Of a DNA stretch of 6,629 bases, positions 1-5,684 are shown piece by piece (position 1 is the stretch's first letter; every line of letters starts with the position of its first letter). The position numbers and the translations under genes are program-made. Under the pieces are notes generated by a model that did not search any database, was not told where the DNA came from, and saw only the letters and a list, made by a program, of their open reading frames with translations. Location: assembly GCA_044425555.1 (NCBI GenBank), contig JAWXVF010000138.1, positions 1 through 6,629 of the forward strand. Direction: 5' to 3'. Source of the DNA: JAWXVE01 sp044425555 (lineage in GTDB: Bacteria > Bacillota > Clostridia > Lachnospirales > Lachnospiraceae).

Positions 1-232
1 AGGCTTTCGGAGAAGTATGAAGCCCCCCCCAATTTGATATGCCTACAGAAAAAGAGAAGCGCTTAGACATCATTCTTAATTTGGAAATTATCTCAGAAGC
101 GTTAAAAGAGAAGTTTAAAAAATTTTTCACATTACATAGAACATTGGCTAATTTTATGCCACTGCTTTTGCGGGAGAGGAAGGAGAAGATTTGTATCAGA
201 GATATTTGTTTGATACGTTAAAGAAAGGATAA
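1..232 (+). pseudogene. Decayed 3' end of a small unrecognised gene (copy 1)
   Basis: The family is not recognised. The stretch reads as protein only if the frame changes. One frame is open from about 39 to 152 (MPTEKEKRLDII..., ending FTLHRTLANF). From 155 another frame gives YATAFAGEEGEDLYQRY and ends at TAA 230-232 (...DTLKKG). Alignment with the related remnant at 3302-3353 supports the second frame there: both read ATA(F/L)..GEGE.LYQR, and the stretch before the match is one base shorter here, consistent with a lost T in the run at 152-155. A second break probably lies in the C8 run at 23-30, because one extra C would join the upstream frame to the 39-152 frame. The left end is cut by the window. 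Both breaks fall at homopolymers, so real decay and sequencing error are both possible. A nominal 60-residue open frame at 39-221 crosses the break and is not taken as a gene. Confidence 0.5.
157..202 (+). repeat. 46-bp imperfect direct repeat, copy A (pair with 3302-3347)
   Basis: These 46 bases match 3302-3347 at 37 of 46 positions by hand count, with no gaps. The match lies in the same reading frame of both small-gene remnants and encodes a GE-rich segment ending LYQR. Just after it, this copy carries about 13 bases (roughly 202-214) that are absent from the other copy. It is best explained as diverged coding homology, not as a regulatory or mobile repeat. Confidence 0.6.
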
Positions 233-249
233 TATGATTGTATTGTGAC

Positions 250-256
250 GGGAGGA
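250..256 (+). promoter_or_regulatory. Ribosome binding site for the triple-AAA gene
   Basis: GGGAGGA lies six bases before the ATG at 263, a strong Shine-Dalgarno match at normal spacing. It fixes the start at 263 and shows that the gene is independently translated, not fused to the upstream remnant that stops at 232. Confidence 0.8.
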
Positions 257-262
257 TAAAGT

Positions 263-3103
263 ATGAGATATTATGAATTTATAATGAACACCAGTGTAGA
301 ACAATTAGAGAAAAACGCAAAGATTAAACTTAGAGAGTATGGTTACTCTGGTTCCATAGGAGCAATGAATAGTTATATGTATCAGACAGTGAAGAATGGT
401 ATGGGGTTCTTTGCGTATCGAGAAGAATCGGGAAATAGTATATTAGCAGCTTTTTATTATGATGAAAAGAAAGAAGTATTGTCTAATGTTTATGACTATA
501 TTATAGAAGGTATAAAGAATGCATTTAAGAAGATAAGGATACAATCGAATCCTAATGAAATCACTATGTATCAATTCTTAGATTGCTTCTTAGAAGGGAA
601 AAGAAGAGGTTACAATGAGGGAGGGTATAGATTTATAGAATTTGCTAAGGTATTTATTTGTGAACATGGTAAAAATGAACCTAACGGATTGCGCTTTCAT
701 TTTCAGGAAAAGATTATATCTGAAAATAAGAGAATAGCAAAAGGAATCTATGATCAGAGTTTTATAAAGGAACTTTCTAATATAGAATCTCATGTGAACC
801 ATTCAGGGTTTATAGGTAATATGGTTCATTATATTATTTCAAGTAGGAGTGTTGAGGCAGCTTGTGATATGACGGAGGGATTAGTTTCTTCTTTGGCAAA
901 GGCAAACCGTATCAGTGGGAGACGAATGGAAATCATTAGTGAAATGGAGCCAGATTTATATAGTAAGAACAATCATATAGAGGATATTATTGAAAATAAT
1001 TATGGTGGTGTGGTTGTGTTTGATTTATCAGAGAAGTTTGGGTATGATCCAGTAGATTATCAGATGGTATGTAAATTTATTGAGACGTTGGTGAAGAAGT
1101 ATAAGAAACAATGTCTTTTTGTATTTACTTATAATATGGATAATCCAGGGTTTTCGTATTATCTTTTGCCAAAGCTAAATCGGTATATTCTTCCTGTTAT
1201 GCTAACAGAAGGTACAGCTGATCGAAAAAAGGCTGTTTCTTATATGAAGGAATTAATCAAAGGGTCAGAATATGCTGAATTTGTAGGACAAGCAGGGGAG
1301 TTTATGAAACAATTTCCTGGAAATGAGTTTTCTCAAACGGATGTACTTAGAGCTTATGAACAGTTTGAGCCGTGGTGCTTGAATAGAAATATAGTACAAG
1401 CGTACAATTATCATAGTTTGGATGACTTTACGTTGGATAGAGATAGTAGAAGTGAATCTTCTTATGAAGAGTTACACAAAATGATTGGATTACATACGGT
1501 GAAAGAGGAAATAAGCAAGATTATTGCCACTAATATTGTGGAAAAAGAGCGGAAAAATCGCAAAGGCCATACTTACAAAACAGGAACTATGCATATGATA
1601 TTTGGAGGAAATCCAGGAAGTGCTAAGACTACAGTGGCAAAACTGTTTGCAGGAATTGCCAAAGAAGAAGGAATCTTAAAAAGTGGTATCCTTGTAGAAC
1701 GAGGTGGAATGGATTTAGATGGTTTGGGGTGCGTTTATGCAATAAGAGAAGCATTTATGGCAGCAAAAGGTGGTGTTCTTTTTATTGATGAAGCTTATTC
1801 GTTAAAAAGTGATATGGCAGTTACGGTGCTGATTCAGGAAATGGAAACTCATAGAGAAGAAGTGATAGTGGTTCTTGCTGGCTATCACGAAAGAATGCAG
1901 GAATTTATGAATATAAATGAGGGTTTAAAGAGCAGAATTCCATATTGGGTTGATTTTCCTGATTACAATGCAGAGGAATTGACAGAAATCTTTAAACTGA
2001 TGATAGAAGAACGAGGCTTTGCTGTTGAAAAGGATGCCATTAAGGAAGCGCACTATATTCTAGAAAAGGCAAGTCATAGGGATAACTTTGGTAATGGAAG
2101 GTATGTGAGAAACTTAATTGATTATGCGTTGCAGAATCAATCAGTTAGGTTACTTCGTAGTAGAAAAAGTGCAGATAAAATACAAAAGAAAGAGTTATTT
2201 CTCATAGCAAAAGAAGATATTAGTATGCTAGAAGATGGATTAAGAGAGGAAAAAGTATCAGGTGCTGCAAAAGAAGAATTAAAGGATATGATAGGTCTTA
2301 CCAAAACAAAATCTATCATAGAAAAAGCTATGGCAAGTTATAAATTACGAAAACTCTGCATGGATAGAGGAATTGCCAAAGACAAGGCATCACTACATAT
2401 GGTATTTTCTGGAAATCCAGGAACGGCAAAGACAACGGTAGCTAGATTATTTGCCACAATCATGAAAGAGGAAAAGGTACTTTCCACAGGAAATTTTGTA
2501 GAAGTGGGTAGAGCCGAACTTGTGGGTACTCATGTGGGTAAGACTGCTCCATTAGTGAAAAAAAGATTTCAGGAAGCAAAAGGAGGAATACTTTTTATTG
2601 ATGAGGCTTATTCCCTTTGTGAACATTATGAAAATGGATTTGGCGATGAGGCAATCAATACCATTGTTCAAGAAATGGAAAATCATAGGGACAATGTAAT
2701 TGTTATTTTTGCCGGGTATCCAGATAAGATGAAACACTTTTTAGATAAAAATCCTGGATTATTATCTAGAATAGCATTTCAGGTAGAGTTTGAAGATTAT
2801 TCTGTTGACGAACTTTGTGATATTACAAAGCTTATGCTTGAAAGAAAACAAATGAAGATTACGAATCAAGCTATGGAAAAGCTTAGAATAGATTATGAAA
2901 ATGTGAAGGAACAAAGTGATTATGGGAATGGGCGATTTGTACGAAAAATGATAGAAGAAGCAGAAATGAATCTTGCTGAGCGATTATTACAATTGGAGGA
3001 AGCCAAGATTACTCTAGAATTACTTACTACAATTGAGGAAGTGGATGTGCCTGATATAGGTAAGCAAACTCATGAAAGATTTAAAATTGGTTTTGAAGGA
3101 TAA
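263..3103 (+). CDS. SpoVK/CbbX-type AAA+ ATPase with three AAA modules, the first degenerate
   Basis: This is a 946-residue predicted cytoplasmic AAA+ ATPase, with no signal peptide or membrane segment visible. Residues 1-160 form an N-terminal region of unknown fold. Module 0 (about 165-380) has SSRSVEAACD at 194-203 where a P-loop should be, a Walker-B-like VVVFDL at 250-255 and Arg307 at the arginine-finger position. Module 1 (about 400-650) has Walker A GGNPGSAKTT 448-457, Walker B VLFIDEAYSL 505-514, Arg558 and sensor-2 GNGRYVR 610-616. Module 2 (about 670-935) has Walker A GNPGTAKTT 717-725, pore-loop-like VGTHVGKTAP 754-763, Walker B ILFIDEAYSL 776-785, Arg836 and GNGRFVR 888-894. SpoVK/CbbX relatives are hexameric remodelling ATPases. 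The length agrees with the roughly 940 residues I recall for Lachnospiraceae homologues, so the gene looks intact. The target is unknown. The spoVK symbol is withheld because resemblance does not establish a sporulation role. Confidence 0.9.
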   Translation: MRYYEFIMNTSVEQLEKNAKIKLREYGYSGSIGAMNSYMYQTVKNGMGFFAYREESGNSILAAFYYDEKKEVLSNVYDYIIEGIKNAFKKIRIQSNPNEITMYQFLDCFLEGKRRGYNEGGYRFIEFAKVFICEHGKNEPNGLRFHFQEKIISENKRIAKGIYDQSFIKELSNIESHVNHSGFIGNMVHYIISSRSVEAACDMTEGLVSSLAKANRISGRRMEIISEMEPDLYSKNNHIEDIIENNYGGVVVFDLSEKFGYDPVDYQMVCKFIETLVKKYKKQCLFVFTYNMDNPGFSYYLLPKLNRYILPVMLTEGTADRKKAVSYMKELIKGSEYAEFVGQAGEFMKQFPGNEFSQTDVLRAYEQFEPWCLNRNIVQAYNYHSLDDFTLDRDSRSESSYEELHKMIGLHTVKEEISKIIATNIVEKERKNRKGHTYKTGTMHMIFGGNPGSAKTTVAKLFAGIAKEEGILKSGILVERGGMDLDGLGCVYAIREAFMAAKGGVLFIDEAYSLKSDMAVTVLIQEMETHREEVIVVLAGYHERMQEFMNINEGLKSRIPYWVDFPDYNAEELTEIFKLMIEERGFAVEKDAIKEAHYILEKASHRDNFGNGRYVRNLIDYALQNQSVRLLRSRKSADKIQKKELFLIAKEDISMLEDGLREEKVSGAAKEELKDMIGLTKTKSIIEKAMASYKLRKLCMDRGIAKDKASLHMVFSGNPGTAKTTVARLFATIMKEEKVLSTGNFVEVGRAELVGTHVGKTAPLVKKRFQEAKGGILFIDEAYSLCEHYENGFGDEAINTIVQEMENHRDNVIVIFAGYPDKMKHFLDKNPGLLSRIAFQVEFEDYSVDELCDITKLMLERKQMKITNQAMEKLRIDYENVKEQSDYGNGRFVRKMIEEAEMNLAERLLQLEEAKITLELLTTIEEVDVPDIGKQTHERFKIGFEG

Positions 3104-3353
3104 TTAATCTTTGAGGAAGAAAGAAAAAGATTATTGTATTATGTGGTATTTCATGATGATTGTGTAAGTAAAAAAGTTAAAGCATGTTAATAGACATATG
3201 AAAGTGGCTAGTTGGAATGAATTTCAACATTTGATGTTGCTACAAGTGGCAGATGAAAAAGCACATGTACAAACTTTACATATAAGAGAAAAGATTGAAA
3301 TTGCCACCGCTCTTGTAGGGGGTGAAGGAGAAATTTTGTATCAGAGACGGTAA
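3104..3353 (+). pseudogene. Decayed small unrecognised gene (copy 2), filling the gap after the AAA gene
   Basis: This 250-base gap is protein-like but broken. Directly after the AAA stop, one frame is open to TAA 3188-3190 and contains EEERKRLLYYVVFHDD. From 3168 another frame is open to TAA 3351-3353; from its first ATG (3198) it gives 51 residues beginning MKVASWNEFQHL and ending in a GGEGEILYQRR tail. The two would join with a frame change near 3175-3190. The tail matches the 3' end of the remnant at 1-232, but about 13 bases present there after CAGAG are missing here, causing the early stop. No ribosome binding site precedes ATG 3198. The family is not recognised. The 51-residue frame could be a short live gene, but the missing ribosome site and the truncated tail argue against it. 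Confidence 0.45.
3302..3347 (+). repeat. 46-bp imperfect direct repeat, copy B (pair with 157-202)
   Basis: This is the partner of 157-202, with 37 of 46 bases identical and no gaps. Each copy lies a short distance upstream of a strong ribosome binding site and an ATG beginning ATGAGA (263 and 3370). The homology may therefore reflect duplication of a 3'-gene-end/next-start junction, although beyond the 46 bases the similarity is too short to be sure. Confidence 0.6.
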
Positions 3354-3354
3354 G

Positions 3355-3360
3355 AGGAGG
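3355..3360 (+). promoter_or_regulatory. Ribosome binding site that sets the start of the truncated phosphoesterase
   Basis: A perfect AGGAGG lies nine bases before ATG 3370. The longer in-frame ATG at 3322 lies inside the upstream remnant and has a poorer leader, so 3370 is the better start. The site suggests that the truncated reading frame can still be translated. Confidence 0.75.
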
Positions 3361-3369
3361 ATTAGAAAT

Positions 3370-3846
3370 ATGAGAATTTTCATAAGTTATATGGCTATGA
3401 ACCGGAAGAATGGAATGGTAGAATGGATTGGAAATTTAGGTGGACAAGCTACTATAGATAGCTTTCAAAGGTTAATGAACGAGGAGAGAATCGCTATCTT
3501 AGAATATTTAGGAGAACTAGAATTATACGATGAGCTTACCGTGAATGGTACGGATTATGTATTAGTACATACCATGGGATTTGACAATTTTGCACCTAAT
3601 AAGTCGTTGGAAGAATATGATGATGAAGATTTACTAGAGGTAAGATGTGATTATGGGGTGAGGTATTATGAAGATAAAATCTTAGTGACTGGACATACTC
3701 CTACTAAATGTATAGAAGGACATCAATTTCAAAACACCATTTATCAAGGCAATGGGCATATTGCCTTAGATTGTGGAATGGAACAGCTTGGATGTTTATG
3801 TTTAGATACGGGACAAGAATATTATGTGGAGACAATAAAAGAATAG
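3370..3846 (+). pseudogene. Metallophosphoesterase copy 1, N-terminally deleted
   Basis: From ATG 3370 this encodes 158 residues. From Trp19 to the end it aligns without gaps to residues 97-236 of the intact phosphoesterase at 4784-5494, differing at 24 of 140 positions by hand count. About 78 residues are absent, including the counterparts of the DxH, GDxVDR and GNHD motifs of the intact copy. The VHTMGF histidine (here His67) and GHTPT (here His109) remain. With three of five metal-binding motifs gone it cannot be an active enzyme of this family. The first six residues, MRIFIS, resemble a phosphoesterase first strand, so the loss may be an internal deletion that kept the original start. The frame is otherwise open, has a strong ribosome site and stops 20 bases before G3. 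It could be a recent pseudogene or a retained non-catalytic fragment. Confidence 0.8.
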
Positions 3847-3866
3847 AGTGAAAGGATGCTATTATA

Positions 3867-4787
3867 ATGAACATAGACAATTGTATACAATCCAATGAGG
3901 TACGAGAATATTTACAGGAAATAGAGCACGAATTTACAGATTTTGAAAAAGCTACAATCATATATAATCTAAGTGCGAATATTGCCATAAGAAATGAAAA
4001 GCTAATAGCGTTACAACAAGAGACAAGAGATGAAGTCTTACGAAGACAAATACAGGAGCGACTAGAATATGATCAAAGAGTTCTAGAACAATTCTATGAT
4101 ACAGACAATGGAAAGTATATTATGGTTGTGTTTGGACGATATAAGTCGGAATTTGATGGGAGAATAGAAGAAGATCCTATAGGCTATTTTACTGATGGGG
4201 AACTTGCCAAAGAGTATGCTAGGAGGTGTTGGTCATCCGAGGAAAACGGGTACGGTTTTGATATTCGTAAGCAGCGATTAATTACAAGAAAAGAAGAGTT
4301 ACAGGAAGCGGTAAAGTCTCGCATATGGACACTCTCTGATGGGAAAGGTGAGTTGAGCCAAACAGAAGAATCTACATACGAAGAATATGCTAGTATTGAA
4401 TTTGGAGAGTTATGCTATTCCAAAGAAGGAGCGTTAAAATACTTTTGGGTTCAAGAATTAGTGGAAGGGGAAGAACAAATCCTTGAAAACTATAGTGAAC
4501 ATTTTGAGGAATATTTTGTAGAGATTCCTCACCCATTTCAAGTAGGCGATCACGTTAGAATAATAGGAACGGAAACTACGGGGATGATTTCTTATGTTGT
4601 TAAGAAAGAAGATTTTCCGAATGTAATACTAGATTGGTCAGATGCAGCAGTTATTACAGTAGATTATGATGCGATTGCAGAGGATATTAGAACGGAATGT
4701 GGGGAGGAAATAGATGTTCCTCATCAACATGTACATCCAATGTGCTTGGAGAGGATGGAAGATTCTAATAGTGGAGGAGAAGAATGA
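3867..4787 (+). CDS. Unrecognised 306-residue protein (G3) coupled to the phosphoesterase
   Basis: I cannot assign a function. The protein is acidic and probably cytoplasmic, with no signal peptide or membrane segment. Residues 1-80 look helical and charged and may form a coiled coil (QIQERLEYDQRVLEQF lies in this part). From Gly82 (GKYIMVVFGRY) a mixed alpha/beta region continues to about 200. Residues 222-262 resemble a small SH3/KOW-like barrel: HPFQVGDHVRI at 222-232, a TTGMI turn at 237-241 and DWSDA at 256-260. A short acidic tail follows. I recall similar helical-plus-barrel proteins in Lachnospiraceae, uncharacterised. AAAGGATG at 3851-3858 is a fair ribosome site. The stop overlaps the next start as ATGA, implying translational coupling. 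An internal fragment of a second copy lies at 5495-5608, so G3 and the phosphoesterase were duplicated together. G3 may regulate or target the phosphatase, which is inference only. Confidence 0.85.
   Translation: MNIDNCIQSNEVREYLQEIEHEFTDFEKATIIYNLSANIAIRNEKLIALQQETRDEVLRRQIQERLEYDQRVLEQFYDTDNGKYIMVVFGRYKSEFDGRIEEDPIGYFTDGELAKEYARRCWSSEENGYGFDIRKQRLITRKEELQEAVKSRIWTLSDGKGELSQTEESTYEEYASIEFGELCYSKEGALKYFWVQELVEGEEQILENYSEHFEEYFVEIPHPFQVGDHVRIIGTETTGMISYVVKKEDFPNVILDWSDAAVITVDYDAIAEDIRTECGEEIDVPHQHVHPMCLERMEDSNSGGEE
4022..4121 (+). repeat. G3 internal segment, source of the repeat at 5494-5593
   Basis: This segment covers codons 53-84 of G3. It matches 5494-5593 at a constant offset of 1472 bases, about 85 percent identical by hand count and without gaps over the coding match. 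Many of the differences are at third codon positions, as expected for two copies that were both once under coding constraint. Confidence 0.8.
4773..4779 (+). promoter_or_regulatory. Ribosome binding site of the phosphoesterase, inside the end of G3
   Basis: GGAGGAG lies four bases before ATG 4784, within the last codons of G3. Together with the ATGA stop/start overlap it points to coupled translation of the two genes while still allowing independent initiation. Confidence 0.75.
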
Positions 4788-5494
4788 TTTATTTAATGTC
4801 CGATATTCATGGAAGATATGATGAGTATAAGAAAATGTTAGAATTGATTGATTTTAAGGAGTCAGATACTTTATTTGTGCTAGGGGATATGGTAGATCGC
4901 AGTCCCAAAGGCATGGAGTTATTATTAGACATGATGTATCGGGTAAATGTTTATCCAATTGCAGGGAATCATGATTTGATTGCCCTTGCTTGTTTAAAAG
5001 AACTATCAAAAGAAATTACAGAAGAATCTATTAGAGATTTAGATAAAGAAACAATGAGTATGATGATAGATTGGATGAATAATCTTGGAGGACAAGCTAC
5101 CATTGATGGTTTTCATAAACTAGTACAAGAAGATAGAAAAGCTATAGTAGAGTATCTCGGAGATTTAGAACTGTATGAGGAACTCAAAGTGAATGGTACG
5201 GATTATGTAGTAGTACATACCATGGGATTTAACAATTTTGCACCTAATAAGTCATTAGAAGAATATAGTGCAGAAGATTTATTAGATATAAGATGTGATT
5301 ATGGTGTACGATATTATGAAGATAAAATCTTAGTGACTGGACATACACCTACTATTTTTATAGAAGAACACCAATTTCAAAATACCATTTATCAAGGCAA
5401 TGGACATATTGCTATGGATTGTGGTATGGAACAGCTTGGATGCTTATGTTTAGACACAGGAGAAGAATATTATGTGGAAACAATAAAAGAATAG
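4784..5494 (+). CDS. Calcineurin-like metallophosphoesterase (PPP-type phosphatase), intact copy
   Basis: This 236-residue enzyme has the dimetal phosphoesterase motifs in order: SDIHG 6-10, GDMVDR 34-39, GNHD 61-64, VVHTMGF 143-149 and GHTPT 186-190. The start is well fixed, since motif I begins six residues in, as in phage-lambda-type PPP phosphatases of similar length. The family hydrolyses phosphomonoesters, often on Ser/Thr of proteins, with two bound metal ions; some members cut diadenosine polyphosphates, so the substrate is open. Two details differ from the usual PPP pattern: GNHD in place of GNHE, and HTM in place of HAG in motif IV. It is predicted to be cytoplasmic. It overlaps G3 by 4 bases and is probably the second gene of one operon. 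A truncated paralogue lies at 3370-3846. No terminator is visible after its stop, where a G3 fragment begins at once. Confidence 0.9.
   Translation: MIYLMSDIHGRYDEYKKMLELIDFKESDTLFVLGDMVDRSPKGMELLLDMMYRVNVYPIAGNHDLIALACLKELSKEITEESIRDLDKETMSMMIDWMNNLGGQATIDGFHKLVQEDRKAIVEYLGDLELYEELKVNGTDYVVVHTMGFNNFAPNKSLEEYSAEDLLDIRCDYGVRYYEDKILVTGHTPTIFIEEHQFQNTIYQGNGHIAMDCGMEQLGCLCLDTGEEYYVETIKE
5060..5494 (+). repeat. Phosphoesterase C-terminal segment duplicated at 3412-3846
   Basis: The two segments align at a constant offset of 1648 bases without gaps from the shared Trp codon (3424 and 5072) to the stop. The left edge is approximate, because similarity fades about four codons before that Trp. The offset equals the length of one 20-base spacer plus G3 plus the phosphoesterase, that is, one repeat unit. 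Confidence 0.85.
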
Positions 5495-5608
5495 ACAAGT
5501 GATGAAGTTTTGCAAACGCAAATACAAGAGCGACTAGAATATGATCAAAGAGTATTAGAGCAATGTTATAATATAGACAATGGGAAGTATATTGGGGTAT
5601 TATGGTGA
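5495..5608 (+). pseudogene. Internal fragment of a second G3 copy
   Basis: Read from 5495, this fragment encodes 37 codons ending at TGA 5606-5608. Its first 33 residues match G3 residues 53-85 at 27 positions, including the shared stretch QIQERLEYDQRVLEQ. There is no start codon or ribosome site, and the first 52 codons and the last 220 or so are missing. The fragment begins immediately after the phosphoesterase stop TAG (5492-5494). Beyond about 5594 the similarity breaks down. It is the remains of a further G3-phosphoesterase unit. Confidence 0.85.
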
Positions 5609-5614
5609 TTCAAA

Positions 5615-5643
5615 TTGACACGTTTTTTTATCTAAGGTATGAT
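5615..5643 (+). promoter_or_regulatory. Sigma-A-type promoter for the PF09820-like gene
   Basis: A perfect TTGACA at 5615-5620 and TATGAT at 5638-5643 are separated by 17 bases, the ideal spacing. TATAAT at 5643-5648 overlaps but would give a 22-base spacer, so TATGAT is preferred. Transcription should begin near 5650, giving a leader of about 35 bases. It lies just after the G3 fragment, so the following gene starts a new transcription unit. Confidence 0.7.
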
Positions 5644-5666
5644 ATAATCAACCAATGTTTATCAGT

Positions 5667-5674
5667 AGAAGGGA
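5667..5674 (+). promoter_or_regulatory. Ribosome binding site that favours start 5685 over 5655
   Basis: AGAAGGGA precedes ATG 5685 by ten bases. An in-frame ATG at 5655 would lie only a few bases from the predicted transcription start and has no ribosome site. The start at 5685 also places the conserved N-terminal motif LPIGIDNF near the protein start. Confidence 0.65.
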
Positions 5675-5684
5675 TTTCATATCT

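Noticed and set aside
39..221. 60-residue open frame as a complete small gene
   Set aside because: It has no ribosome binding site, and its last third is out of frame with the segment conserved in the copy at 3302-3353; it crosses a frameshift in a decayed gene.
206..233. TTGTTT-16-GATAAT as a promoter for the AAA gene
   Set aside because: The -35 element matches consensus at only three positions and the site overlaps the end of a gene remnant; it is too weak to annotate.
590..2737. Minus-strand open frames at 590-802, 2137-2319 and 2552-2737
   Set aside because: They lie wholly inside the AAA gene, have no ribosome sites or recognisable motifs, and are antisense shadows.
3105..3133. Hairpin TAATCTTT...AAAGATTA after the AAA gene as a terminator
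   Set aside because: The stem is about 8 bp with one G-C pair, the loop is 13 bases and there is no T tract; chance is likely in AT-rich DNA.
3322..3372. Upstream ATG 3322 as the start of the truncated phosphoesterase
   Set aside because: It lies within the preceding small-gene remnant; the perfect AGGAGG nine bases before 3370 makes the later start far better.
3704..3988. Minus-strand 94-codon open frame
   Set aside because: It is antisense to the phosphoesterase fragment and the start of G3 and lacks protein-like features.
5655..5684. In-frame ATG 5655 as the start of the PF09820-like gene
   Set aside because: It is about five bases from the predicted transcription start, has no ribosome site, and adds ten residues ahead of the conserved N-terminus.
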